Part shown: positions 44,702-53,565 of the stretch, piece by piece
How the letters are laid out: the number at the start of each line of letters is the position of its first letter
Numbering within the stretch: position 1 is the stretch's first letter
Assembly: GCA_016935315.1 (NCBI GenBank)
Contig: JAFGRD010000046.1
Span: 41,285 to 105,284 of the forward strand
Direction: 5' to 3'
DNA: 64,000 nucleotides
DNA from: Pirellulales bacterium
Lineage (GTDB): Bacteria; Planctomycetota; Planctomycetia; Pirellulales; Thermoguttaceae
Translations under genes and position numbers: made by a program
Notes under the pieces: model-generated
Seen by the model: only the letters and a program-made list of their open reading frames with translations
Database searches by the model: none
Told to the model about the DNA's origin: nothing

Positions 44702-45619
44702 ATGTCGGTTATTAGCAATTCGAGAACAGCACATACCACCAACTCGGAATCAGCAAAGAACAATGATCTTGTGATGATTGATCTTTCGTACATACGGGAA
44801 TCGCCCCTGGACAATGAGCTGAAACCCTCGCCGTATTTCCGCTGGAAGCGCGTCGTGGATTTCGTCCTCGCGGCGATCTTGCTGGTTCCGGGAATCCCAA
44901 TCATCGGTCTGCTGGTAATCCTGGTTCGCCTGACCTCCCCGGGACCGGGTATTTTCCGACAGCTCCGCGTCGGCAAGGACGGCAAGACCTTCCGAATGTA
45001 CAAAATCCGCACGATGACCCGCGACGCGGAAGACAGAACCGGTGTGGTGTGGGCCCAAGTGAACGACTCGCGGGTCACTTGGATCGGCCGCGTGCTGCGC
45101 AAACTGCACCTCGACGAGTTTCCTCAATTGTTCAACGTGCTTAATGGGGAAATGTCGTTAATCGGCCCGCGCCCCGAGCGCCCCGAGTTCGTCCACGTGC
45201 TGGCCAAGGAGATCCCGGGTTACCTCGATCGTTTGGCCGTGCTGCCGGGCATCACCGGCCTCGCCCAAATCAACCTGGAACCCGACACCGATCTGGACAG
45301 CGTCCGCTGCAAGTTGGTGCTGGACCTCGACTATATCCGGAACGCGGGACTCCTGCTGGATGCCCGCATGTTCGTGTGCACGTTCATCCGGCTGCTGGGG
45401 TTCAGCGGCGACTGCGCCATGCGGATCATGAGGCTTCACCGTGAAGTGCCGGACAACGGCAGTCCCGAGGCCGCCGACGGCTCGTCGGTGCAGTTGCCTC
45501 ACACGACCGCAACGCCGGTGAGCATCGCCAATCGGGCTGATCAAGTTCACGGCGGCCAGGAGTGTCTTGCGCGAAGCCGCGCCAATCTTGACACGCCCGC
45601 CCAAACGAAGCCGCGATAG
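44702..45619 (+). CDS. Undecaprenyl-phosphate sugar phosphotransferase (priming transferase)
   Basis: A 305-residue protein of the bacterial sugar-transferase family (PglC/WcaJ C-terminal type). A single membrane helix (FVLAAILLVPGIPIIGLLVIL) lies at about residues 54-75, followed by LTSPGPGIF, FRMYKIRTM, KLHLDEFPQLFNVLNGEMS and LIGPRPERPEF, all family motifs. The first 45 residues and last 60 residues are non-conserved extensions. ATG 44702 is 9 bases after TGGAG. It transfers a sugar-1-phosphate onto the lipid carrier and so starts repeat-unit assembly at the inner membrane. The sugar cannot be predicted. Confidence 0.93.
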   Translation: MSVISNSRTAHTTNSESAKNNDLVMIDLSYIRESPLDNELKPSPYFRWKRVVDFVLAAILLVPGIPIIGLLVILVRLTSPGPGIFRQLRVGKDGKTFRMYKIRTMTRDAEDRTGVVWAQVNDSRVTWIGRVLRKLHLDEFPQLFNVLNGEMSLIGPRPERPEFVHVLAKEIPGYLDRLAVLPGITGLAQINLEPDTDLDSVRCKLVLDLDYIRNAGLLLDARMFVCTFIRLLGFSGDCAMRIMRLHREVPDNGSPEAADGSSVQLPHTTATPVSIANRADQVHGGQECLARSRANLDTPAQTKPR

Positions 45620-45718
45620 CCCCGGATTCGCAGGCGCCGGCCGGTTTCACGCGAGTCTCGCGGTCCCTTTTCTCTTCTGTTCAACAAGCCTCCGGTAGTT
45701 CGCACCCGCGGAACGGTT

Positions 45719-46606
45719 ATGGACATGCTCAACGCTTTCACCGTCGACGTGGAGGACTATTACCAGGTCTCGGCGTTCGAGCGAGACATTCCGCGCGATC
45801 AGTGGAACCGGCGTGACGGCCGCGTGGTAGACAACACGCATCGCATTTTGGATCTGCTGCAGCGGCACGACGTGCGGGGGACTTTCTTTGTTCTCGGCTG
45901 GGTGGCGCAGCAGCATCCCCAATTGGTTCGGGACATTCACAGTCGCGGCCACGAGATCGGTTCTCATAGCTACGGCCATCGCTTGATCTACGACCAGTCG
46001 CCGGACGAGTTTCGCGACGATTTGCGGCGATCTCGCGACGTGCTGGAAGACGCGATCGGCCAAGCGGTTACGGCGTATCGTGCCCCGAGCTTCTCGATCA
46101 CGAAGCGATCGTTGTGGGCCCTGGAAATTCTGGTCGAGGAGGGTTTCCGGGTTGATTCGAGCGTATTCCCGACCTACCACGACCGCTATGGGATACCCGA
46201 CGCCGAGCCGCGAATCCATCAGATCGACACAGCGGCCGGCCCGTTGTGGGAGTTTCCGCCGTCGGTTGTGCGGTTTCCCCGTGTGAACCTTCCGGTCAGC
46301 GGCGGCGGCTATTTTCGCCTTTACCCGCTGCCGTGGACCGTTTACTGCCTGGGCAGAATCAACCGCCGGTTGCAGCAGCCGTTCATGTTCTACGTCCATC
46401 CTTGGGAGATCGATCCGGGGCAACCTCGCTTGCGAGCCGGCTCGCGTGTGTCCCGCTTTCGGCACTACGTGAACCTGTCGAGGACGGCCAGCAAGCTGGA
46501 GCGATTGCTCCAGACATTCCGGTTCGGACGATTGTGCGAGGCGATCCGACAAGGCTGTGGTCGAGGAGAGGTTTATTGCATTGACGCCGACTCCGACAGG
46601 GATTGA
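45719..46606 (+). CDS. Polysaccharide deacetylase, PEP-CTERM locus subfamily
   Basis: A 295-residue protein with a NodB-type deacetylase fold and a C-terminal DUF3473-like part. Motif 1 is FTVDVEDYYQ (Asp residues), motif 2 GSHSYGH (metal-binding His), then RAPSFS and the late FMFYVHPWEID segment. This combination is characteristic of the deacetylase subfamily encoded with exosortase loci. ATG 45719 lies 100 bases after the sugar transferase. Expected reaction: removal of acetyl groups from hexosamine residues of the growing or lipid-linked polysaccharide. It is the last gene before the AT-richer cassette. Confidence 0.92.
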   Translation: MDMLNAFTVDVEDYYQVSAFERDIPRDQWNRRDGRVVDNTHRILDLLQRHDVRGTFFVLGWVAQQHPQLVRDIHSRGHEIGSHSYGHRLIYDQSPDEFRDDLRRSRDVLEDAIGQAVTAYRAPSFSITKRSLWALEILVEEGFRVDSSVFPTYHDRYGIPDAEPRIHQIDTAAGPLWEFPPSVVRFPRVNLPVSGGGYFRLYPLPWTVYCLGRINRRLQQPFMFYVHPWEIDPGQPRLRAGSRVSRFRHYVNLSRTASKLERLLQTFRFGRLCEAIRQGCGRGEVYCIDADSDRD

Positions 46607-47051
46607 AACGTGACGTTTAGAAAACTCAACGGTTTTGCGCCATCCCTTCCGTTGTGCTATAGTACACGGTGTCTTGTCCTTGGCGCTTAACACATTTGTT
46701 TTTCGCCGAAGGCGTAACCGAGTCGGCCATGTCAGACTCGGGCGGCACCCAACTTGCGGCAGCTACATTCTGTCGTGATCAGAACGATAGAGGTGTGTCC
46801 CACAAGGACGGAGTCTGCCCGTAACGTCCTAGGTTCGCTTCTCGCGGTATTGACGGAAATCCTGTTGCACGTTGCTGGCAAACTCACTGAGTTCACTGCT
46901 GCAGAGATTCGTGTGGCCGACGCTAGTCGTGAGCGTGTACAGTAGTCTCCGTGAGTTACCGCTTTGGTTTCGCGCCAATCCTGCCAGAGCAGATATCCCA
47001 CGTCGTAGACTCATTCAACAAGGCACCGCGAGCTGCCTCTAGGCGCACAGC
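46607..47051. other. Intergenic region at the left edge of the variable cassette
   Basis: About 445 bases, visibly lower in GC than the preceding genes. It contains a possible plus-strand promoter (46635-46663) and a small dyad AACTCA-C-TGAGTT (46881-46893). No gene is recognisable. A leader of about 380 bases would precede the next coding sequence. Confidence 0.4.
46635..46663 (+). promoter_or_regulatory. Possible sigma-70 promoter before the variable cassette
   Basis: TTGCGC (-35, four of six) at 46635-46640 and TATAGT (-10, five of six) at 46658-46663 with a 17-base spacer. It would start a transcript with a long leader into the kinase-like gene at 47052. Confidence 0.45.
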
Positions 47052-47999
47052 ATGCAGTTGGAGACACGACAGCATCGAAGATACAGCGTGATCGAGCGGC
47101 GGCTGATCAGTGGCCGGCCGGTGTACGTCAAGCAGCACCTGCTTGCGGCAGAGGATGGCCCCCATGAGTTCATCCGTACTCAAGTGGAACGAGAGATTGA
47201 GGTGCTTGCCGCCATCGCGTCTTTGCCCGGGATCACAAGACATCTGGGTGCCATGAAGGTCGTAGAGAGCGATCCGGCGAAGGCGGAGATAGTCACTGAG
47301 GAGGTGCCAGGTGAGCCCCTTCAGAGCGTCTTGTGTTCCCGACGCACGGTGACTTTCCACGGCACATGCATTCGAGCGCTTTATCTAGCCGGCAAGTGGC
47401 TGAGGGTCTTTCAAACGTTGCCCGTATCCCCACAGATTCGAGTGTCCCGTCCGGGCAATCCGGGGGACTTGGTGGCGCACTGTGACCTACGCTTGAGGAA
47501 GCTGACGGAAGTCGGATATCATTGGCCGAGTTCAACATCGCGGCCGATGATACTGCGATGGCTTCGGGAACAGATTGAAAGCACTCCCAGGGAGCAACTC
47601 GACGAGGTCTGCTGTCACGGAGACTACGGGCCGTACAATATGCTGTGGGATGGCACGACACTGACGCCAATAGACTTCGCGACATGCTCCACGGATTTGC
47701 CCTTGGCCGATGTGACTTACTTGATCCATCGTATTGAGATGTTGCCCATCCAGTTTCCTTGGCGGTGCTGGCCGGTGGCCTTGTGGAGAAGAGCCTGTCT
47801 GCGCGGCTATGGGATGCCTAGCGCCATGGACTTACCAATATATCACGTTTTCATGGTGCGACACTTGCTGAGCCGCTTGAAGAAACTCGTGGAAAGCACA
47901 CCCAACGGTCGACTTCAACGGTGGCACAACGCTTGGCTGCGCGGCCGCGTTCGATCGAGGTTGTCTGAAACGATCGGTGAGTGTCAGACCAAGTGTTGA
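47052..47999 (+). CDS. APH/LPS-kinase-like phosphotransferase
   Basis: A 315-residue protein-kinase-fold protein. An ATP-site lysine candidate is VYVKQHLL near residue 27. The catalytic segment VCCHGDYGPYNMLWDG near residue 190 matches the HGDxxxxN motif of aminoglycoside phosphotransferases and sugar kinases, and the metal-binding Asp lies in TPIDFATC. ATG 47052 starts the reading frame. By location it probably phosphorylates a sugar or lipid-linked intermediate of the polysaccharide rather than an antibiotic; this is inference. Base composition looks less GC-rich than the conserved exosortase genes. Confidence 0.8.
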   Translation: MQLETRQHRRYSVIERRLISGRPVYVKQHLLAAEDGPHEFIRTQVEREIEVLAAIASLPGITRHLGAMKVVESDPAKAEIVTEEVPGEPLQSVLCSRRTVTFHGTCIRALYLAGKWLRVFQTLPVSPQIRVSRPGNPGDLVAHCDLRLRKLTEVGYHWPSSTSRPMILRWLREQIESTPREQLDEVCCHGDYGPYNMLWDGTTLTPIDFATCSTDLPLADVTYLIHRIEMLPIQFPWRCWPVALWRRACLRGYGMPSAMDLPIYHVFMVRHLLSRLKKLVESTPNGRLQRWHNAWLRGRVRSRLSETIGECQTKC

Positions 48000-48043
48000 C
48001 TATTACGTTTTCTTACGAGTCCTATCGACATTTGCACAGTCAT

Positions 48044-48126
48044 TGCGCGAGGGCGACCACCGGGAATCCGATTTTTCCGACATCCTCTTGGTCGGCCTTG
48101 ATCATTTGCAGTGCATGCATCAATAA
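48044..48126 (-). repeat. Dispersed 73-bp element, copy C
   Basis: Minus-strand copy (core 48044-48116, plus the shared TTATTGATG-type flank to 48126). It encodes ALQMIKADQEDVGKIGFPVVAL with a stop after AQ. It lies 45 bases downstream of the kinase-like gene and head-on to it, just before the flippase gene. Compared with copy B, most substitutions are synonymous or conservative. Confidence 0.65.
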
Positions 48127-48168
48127 AGGTCCAGCTCTCGTGCGTTGGCATCGACTTACAGCGTTCTC

Positions 48169-49689
48169 ATGAGTACGGCACGGCTGGCAATTCGAGGCGT
48201 GGCACTCAACTGGTTGGCAAGAGTGTGTACGATTGCCGTCGCATTTGTTGTCACCCCCATACTCATTGGCGGGCTGGGCAACGAGGCCTACGGCATCTGG
48301 TCCATTGTCATATCGTTCGGATCGTATTACTCCATGGCAGATCTCGGGCTGCACAGTGCAGCGACGAAATACATCGCTCAATTCGAGGCAGTCAAGGACT
48401 GGGAGTCCGTCAACAAAGTCGCGGTCACGTCGCTGTCAATCTGTGTCGTTCTAGCAATGGCAGTAACTTCGGTCATTCTGTGCCTGGTCGCGGCGTTTCC
48501 CCTGTTGTTCGATACAGGGACCACGAACGCGACGACGCTCCGATGGGTCGTCGCACTGACGGGCCTGAGTGTCGTTGTGGCGATTTGCGGCCAGGTTTTC
48601 GGTTCCGTACTGCTGGCCACAAAACGATTCGATCTCTGGAACACTCTCGGGGTCAGCAGTCAGATCCTGCAGGCCGTGCTGGTCGTGGCAGCCATAGCAA
48701 ACGGGCGCGGTCTGCTGGCAATGGCCTGGATCGTGCTATTTGTCTCTGTTGTACGACAGTGTTTCGCTTGCGTTTTCGCTAAGCGTGCACTCGGACAGCT
48801 TTCATTATCTCCGCGGCTCTTCGAGCGGAAGACGGCAAGAACCTTGCTGGTGTTTGGAGGTCTCACGGTTGTGCAAGGTGCAGCACAGCGTGTCGGGAAG
48901 TCGGCAGGAACGATCATCGTGGGGATCATTTTGGGACCGGCGGCGGTGACCTTCTACACGATCTCCGAGACACTTGGTAATCGGGCGCTCGAGGTCAGCA
49001 ACGGCATTCGAAGCGTATTGATGCCGGTAGCCAGTCAACTTGATGCACAAAGTCGCCGAGATGATCTGGAGGAAGCCTACTTCATTTCGCATCGCGTCTT
49101 GCTTGCGGTCGCGTTGGCAATCGCCACCGTCTTCCACGTGCTCGGCCAATCGCTGATCGACCTGTGGATCGGGCCAGGGTATGCACCGAGAGCGTATCCG
49201 GTGCTCTGTGCGTTTGCCGCGGTCGTGGTCGTACACATGCCGACGGTGGCCACCAGGAGTATCCTCCGAGGCATCGGGCAAGTGAAGGCTCTTGCCAAGA
49301 TCAGTCTCCTTGATGCTGCGCTGACTCTCATTCTGGGCGTCGTTCTTGTGCAATACCTGGGAATTGTCGGGATGGCTTGTGCCATACTGCTCAGCAAACT
49401 CACCACGGCAGGCGTCCTGATTCCGGTGCTTGCCTGCCGCACGATCGGCGTGTCGCTGGACCGCTACTTTCGCAAAGCCCTGGCCCCTGGTGTGGCGGCA
49501 GCTATCCCCGGCCTTGTCTTCGCCCTGCTGGCAAGATCGCTGGCTCCTCCGACGCACATTATACACGTCCTTCTCCAGGCAGCCTGCATTGCCCTGGCCA
49601 CTGCGGCATGCATGTTCTTCGTCTGTCTGAATAAACCGTGGAGGGCGACCGCTCTTCGCTCTCTCATAGGCAAGGCATCCTCGACGTAG
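48169..49689 (+). CDS. Wzx-like polysaccharide flippase
   Basis: A 506-residue integral membrane protein with about 12-14 hydrophobic helices. It is of the MOP/polysaccharide-transport superfamily: the N-terminus ALNWLARVCTIAVAFVVTPILI and GNEAYGIWSIVISFGSYYSMADLGL is typical of Wzx. ATG 48169 was chosen (MSTARLAI); a TTG at 48145 would add eight residues. It would move lipid-linked repeat units across the inner membrane, working with the polymerase/ligase-like protein at 53566. Confidence 0.9.
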   Translation: MSTARLAIRGVALNWLARVCTIAVAFVVTPILIGGLGNEAYGIWSIVISFGSYYSMADLGLHSAATKYIAQFEAVKDWESVNKVAVTSLSICVVLAMAVTSVILCLVAAFPLLFDTGTTNATTLRWVVALTGLSVVVAICGQVFGSVLLATKRFDLWNTLGVSSQILQAVLVVAAIANGRGLLAMAWIVLFVSVVRQCFACVFAKRALGQLSLSPRLFERKTARTLLVFGGLTVVQGAAQRVGKSAGTIIVGIILGPAAVTFYTISETLGNRALEVSNGIRSVLMPVASQLDAQSRRDDLEEAYFISHRVLLAVALAIATVFHVLGQSLIDLWIGPGYAPRAYPVLCAFAAVVVVHMPTVATRSILRGIGQVKALAKISLLDAALTLILGVVLVQYLGIVGMACAILLSKLTTAGVLIPVLACRTIGVSLDRYFRKALAPGVAAAIPGLVFALLARSLAPPTHIIHVLLQAACIALATAACMFFVCLNKPWRATALRSLIGKASST

Positions 49690-49772
49690 CCTGCGGGTCG
49701 ACGCCTAATCGCAGGCAATTGCCCATGATTCATGATAATGAAGCCACGTCATAAGAAAGCGGTGCGAACCAC

Positions 49773-50534
49773 ATGATTGTGGAGATGACAGGTTTGCCGG
49801 GTGCGGGCAAGTCAACATGTCGGTCCCGCTTATACACCCGGCTGGCAGAACAGGGATACCGAGTTCTTGGGCCATCAGACGTCATGGAGCATTTCGTGCG
49901 CCAGCGGATATATGGCAGGTGCGGGCTGAAATACGAATGTCGTCGGATCCTCGTACTCCGCGCGCTTGTGGCTTGGGCCTATCGGGCAAACCTCCGATAT
50001 TCCGACTTCTGCAATCGCCTTGCGATCGGGGCATGGCTCTGTGTGCCGACCAAGGCGAGGCGAAGATCCTGCCGGGCACTGAGCCAAGACTTCATCCTCT
50101 ACAGCCATTACCTGGAGAGGATCCAACCGTCGAGCGAGCGAAGATGCGTCTACCTTTCTTCGGAAGGACTAGTGCATCACGGTGCGAGAGCAAGAGTGTT
50201 TGCCGGTTCACGATTTGCCGTGATGAGCGGCAGATGGCTGAATCACCATTCATGCAGTGAGATCGTCGTCATTCACGTGCAGACCTCCGTGGAAGCGGCT
50301 TTGGAGCGGTTATGGTCTCGGGGCGTGCCCGACTCCTGGCCACAGAAAGCCCAGTCAAGTAGGTCATTCGCGGAAGAGACATTAGTGCATTTCGAGAAGT
50401 CTATCGAGGAGAGTATGGAGGAGTATCGTCAGGCAGGAGTTCGCGTCTTAACTGTTGACAACTCATCCGATGTACCGGCACTCGCAGCCGAAGTCGAGCG
50501 TCTGGTGGCGTCTTTAGAGGGGACGAATCCATGA
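49773..50534 (+). CDS. P-loop kinase-like protein
   Basis: A 253-residue protein with Walker A GLPGAGKST at residues 7-15 right after a short first strand, typical of nucleoside/sugar kinase-like or adenylylsulfate-kinase-like P-loop proteins. The rest has no recognised subfamily motif; SSEGLVHHGARA in the middle is a possible catalytic region, and C-terminal helices are acidic. It overlaps the next gene by 4 bases (ATGA), so it is translationally coupled with the glycosyltransferase. Role in the cassette unknown; small-molecule phosphorylation is a guess from the fold. Confidence 0.75.
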   Translation: MIVEMTGLPGAGKSTCRSRLYTRLAEQGYRVLGPSDVMEHFVRQRIYGRCGLKYECRRILVLRALVAWAYRANLRYSDFCNRLAIGAWLCVPTKARRRSCRALSQDFILYSHYLERIQPSSERRCVYLSSEGLVHHGARARVFAGSRFAVMSGRWLNHHSCSEIVVIHVQTSVEAALERLWSRGVPDSWPQKAQSSRSFAEETLVHFEKSIEESMEEYRQAGVRVLTVDNSSDVPALAAEVERLVASLEGTNP

Positions 50535-51736
50535 AACAGCTGCCAAACCCTGAACAGCGCCTCAAGCTGATGCATGTGGTTGATGGCTTGGGCACGGGTG
50601 GCCTGGAAAAGACGATTGTCAGTGTGTGCAACGGTCTTCCTCGTGGCCAATTCGCAACTTCGCTCTGCAGTCTCACACCGGCTGACGGCATGGTAGGTCG
50701 ATTGGATTGCCAACGCGTGGAGTTGATCCACGTGCATCGGCGATTCGGCAATGATCCCACGCTTCCGCTCCGGTTGGCTCGGGAATTGCGCCGGCGGCGC
50801 ATCGATATTCTCCACACGAATTCCTGGTCTGCATTAGTCGAAGGCATCATCGCCGCCAAACTGGCGGGGGTCCGGATACATGTTCACGGTGAGCACGGCA
50901 AGATTCGAAACCGCCGCAGGCAGATCCTGGCACAACGATGGGCGTGGCGTGCCGTCGACCAGGTTGTCATGGTCTCGGACGCTCTGGCCGATCGGGCTTC
51001 GAACATTGTCGGCTTTCCACGGAATCGGATTCACGTCATCAACAACAGCGCCGATGTCGCCCGCTTTCGGCCGTCGGCAACCGCCAAGCACGAATTGCGC
51101 AACCAGTTTGGCTTGCCGCCGAATGCGTTTCTTGTCGGCATGGTTGCGAGGTTTGTTCCGTTTAAAGACCACGCGGGAGCTGTCCGGGCGGTCGCGAGAC
51201 TCTGCGAAGACGGCGCCGACGCCCATCTGGCGCTAGCCGGCAGCGGCCCGTTGGAAGGCGAGCTCCGAAGGCTGGCCGATACGCTGGACATCGCCGATCA
51301 CGTGCATTTCTTAGCAGAACTGAATGAAAATGAAGTAGTGCATTTGCTACAGGCAATGGATGTTTTCGTTTCCAACTCCTCGCACAACGAGGGGATGTCG
51401 CTTTCGGTCCTGGAAGCCATGGCCTGCGCCGTGCCGGTGGTGTCGACGCGGGTGGCGGCGAGCCCGGAAGTACTTGACGGAGGGGCGGCTGGTGTTTTGA
51501 TTCCCCCGCAGGACACGGAGTCTCTCAGCCTTGCACTCCAACAACTCGCAGACGACCCCGACACACGACGCGCGCTCGGTCAAGCCGGTCGGCAGAGAGT
51601 TGTGGATCAGTACAGCACACGCTGCATGGTGGAGTCGTATAGGCGCCTGTACGCCCGGCTGGCTAGTCTCGACGACGGGTGCCCGGAATCAATGGCAGAG
51701 GAGATGTCGGCGGCGGGCAGCAGCGACCTGCACTGA
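50531..51736 (+). CDS. Glycosyltransferase, GT4 type (GT-B fold)
   Basis: A 401-residue retaining-type glycosyltransferase. The N-terminal acceptor domain starts with LKLMHVVDGLGTGGLEKTIV; the C-terminal donor-binding domain has VGMVARFVPFKDH, LALAGSGPLEGELRRL, and the EX7E motif in NEGMSLSVLEAMACAVPVV. ATG 50531 overlaps the preceding stop. It would add one sugar to the lipid-linked repeat; the specificity cannot be read from the sequence. Confidence 0.92.
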   Translation: MKQLPNPEQRLKLMHVVDGLGTGGLEKTIVSVCNGLPRGQFATSLCSLTPADGMVGRLDCQRVELIHVHRRFGNDPTLPLRLARELRRRRIDILHTNSWSALVEGIIAAKLAGVRIHVHGEHGKIRNRRRQILAQRWAWRAVDQVVMVSDALADRASNIVGFPRNRIHVINNSADVARFRPSATAKHELRNQFGLPPNAFLVGMVARFVPFKDHAGAVRAVARLCEDGADAHLALAGSGPLEGELRRLADTLDIADHVHFLAELNENEVVHLLQAMDVFVSNSSHNEGMSLSVLEAMACAVPVVSTRVAASPEVLDGGAAGVLIPPQDTESLSLALQQLADDPDTRRALGQAGRQRVVDQYSTRCMVESYRRLYARLASLDDGCPESMAEEMSAAGSSDLH

Positions 51737-51774
51737 AGGTCGGATTGCCGTCGTCAATGCTGAAAGGCACAATG

Positions 51775-53514
51775 ATGGGTGCGTTTTTCTTGATTCGCCG
51801 TGGCCCACACGAGGATCGTTCGCGTCTTGTCGAGCGCCTGGAAACAAGCCTGTCGCGTCAGGAGCTTGGAAAGCCGCGGCGAATCGACCGTCCCAACTAT
51901 AGCCTGCGGTTATATCAGAAACGAAACGTGGCAAACGAGAACTATGTGTCGGAGAGCGACGATACGTTTGCGTTCTCAACAGGCACTCTGGTGTACAGAG
52001 AGAGTATCGGTGCCGAAGCTCTCAGGATGTTCCTGTACGATTTCGACCCGCAGACCGTCAACTGGAGGGAGCTTTACGGTCACTTTTGCGTCGGCGTGAA
52101 CAAGGGCACGGATCTCTACCTGTTCGTGGACCGTCTGGGTATCTACAAGGTTTTTCGCGATGCGAGCCGGCAAGTCTACTCGAGTTGCTTCCTGGCGGTC
52201 TTTGAATCGCTGAAATGCTCCCATGTAGATACGCAAGGCGTCTATGAATATGTTTTTCGAGGCGCGACGTACGGCGACAAGACCGTTATTAAGGAGGTCA
52301 GTCAGCTCGATTGCGACACCGTGACGCGGATCTCTGACGCTGTTGTAGACATGCCTCATCGTACGCGCTTGACGCCGACGGCAACCAGCGGATCTCTGGA
52401 CAGCCATCTCGAAGTGAATCTAGATAACCTGCGGCGCTATTTCCAAATCATCGCGAAGTGTTTTGGCGAAAACGTGGCTGCGGCGCTGTCCGGAGGCTAC
52501 GATTCGCGGCTCGTGCGAGCACTGATGGTGGAACAGGGAGTGCATCCGAAGGCATTCGTATACGGGAAGAGCAACCACCCCGATGTCAGGATCGCAAAGG
52601 TGATTGCCGAAGGAGAGGGATTTCCGCTGAAGCACTTCGACAGAGACAGCGCGCCACAGGTCAGTGTCGACGATTTCCCGGCAATGATCGAGCGAAACCA
52701 TCAGATCTTCGACGGCTGTTTCTCGCCTTACTTATTCGGCAATGGCACCGATTTGGCCACGCGTTTGGATCGCTGTAAGGAGGGGGAGATCGGATTGAAC
52801 GGCGGCGCTGGCGGCGTCTCGCGGATCGTCTTTCCCATCGGAAACACTCGTATGACGGTGAGCCGGTTCCTCCAACGCTGCTACGGGGATTTCGTCCGCC
52901 ATAGCTGCGTGCCGTCCTTTTCGGAGGATGTCTACTTCGAGTCGTTGGCGGAAACGGTCAACCGGGTGCGCACTGGCAGCGGTCCGGTTTTGGAGCGAGA
53001 TGAATTGGAGCGGCTTTTCGTGAGCATGCGGTGTCGCTACTGGCTCGGGCCGGGCAACTGTGTCGACAACCGTCTAACGTGGTACCTTACACCTCTGGTC
53101 GACTACAATTTCGTCGAGGACGCTTTGGCCGTCCCGCTCACTTACAGAATCCATGGGCGATTCCAGGCAGGACTGATTCGCAATGTGAGTCCCAGGCTTG
53201 CCGGCTACCCCTCCGCATATGGCCACGACTTTCTGCACGACCCCGGCGTCCTGCAGAAGGCTGCAGATCTTGCCATCCTCCTGAACAAAACGTATCTCGG
53301 GCTGAATCCTTATCGCTTGCGAGACCGCCTTTGGAGGTTCAGGAAGACCGACTTTCCCTACTACCTGCAACGCGAGTATATCCGGTCCGTAGTTGACCCC
53401 AATTTCCCGTACTTGGCAGAGTTCTTCCGCGTGGGAAGAGTGGCGGATCCCGCTCAGTACGCGCGGATTTGCGCACTGGAATACCTCTTCGAGAAACACA
53501 AGCCAACCTTGTAG
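51775..53514 (+). CDS. Asparagine-synthase-like protein without glutaminase cysteine
   Basis: A 579-residue protein. The C-terminal half contains the PP-loop ATP pyrophosphatase motif ALSGGYDSR near residue 240, the diagnostic of the asparagine synthase domain. The N-terminal half resembles a class-II amidotransferase-like fold (GAFFLIRRG start, LYLFVDRLGIYKVFRD), but there is no Cys right after the initiator Met, so glutamine hydrolysis is unlikely. ATG 51775 was chosen because AAAGG lies 7 bases upstream; ATGs at 51757 and 51772 are alternatives. AsnB-like proteins occur in many polysaccharide clusters, where they may amidate uronic acids or make amide-linked modifications. That role is inference here. 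Confidence 0.82.
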   Translation: MGAFFLIRRGPHEDRSRLVERLETSLSRQELGKPRRIDRPNYSLRLYQKRNVANENYVSESDDTFAFSTGTLVYRESIGAEALRMFLYDFDPQTVNWRELYGHFCVGVNKGTDLYLFVDRLGIYKVFRDASRQVYSSCFLAVFESLKCSHVDTQGVYEYVFRGATYGDKTVIKEVSQLDCDTVTRISDAVVDMPHRTRLTPTATSGSLDSHLEVNLDNLRRYFQIIAKCFGENVAAALSGGYDSRLVRALMVEQGVHPKAFVYGKSNHPDVRIAKVIAEGEGFPLKHFDRDSAPQVSVDDFPAMIERNHQIFDGCFSPYLFGNGTDLATRLDRCKEGEIGLNGGAGGVSRIVFPIGNTRMTVSRFLQRCYGDFVRHSCVPSFSEDVYFESLAETVNRVRTGSGPVLERDELERLFVSMRCRYWLGPGNCVDNRLTWYLTPLVDYNFVEDALAVPLTYRIHGRFQAGLIRNVSPRLAGYPSAYGHDFLHDPGVLQKAADLAILLNKTYLGLNPYRLRDRLWRFRKTDFPYYLQREYIRSVVDPNFPYLAEFFRVGRVADPAQYARICALEYLFEKHKPTL

Positions 53515-53565
53515 TGGCACCTGCGGGGGCACGTCAAGCGGGGCCGTCGAACTTGGCATGACAGC

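Noticed and set aside
47052..47999. Aminoglycoside resistance gene
   Set aside because: The HGDxxxxN motif only shows the kinase fold; the polysaccharide cluster context makes a sugar or lipid substrate more likely.
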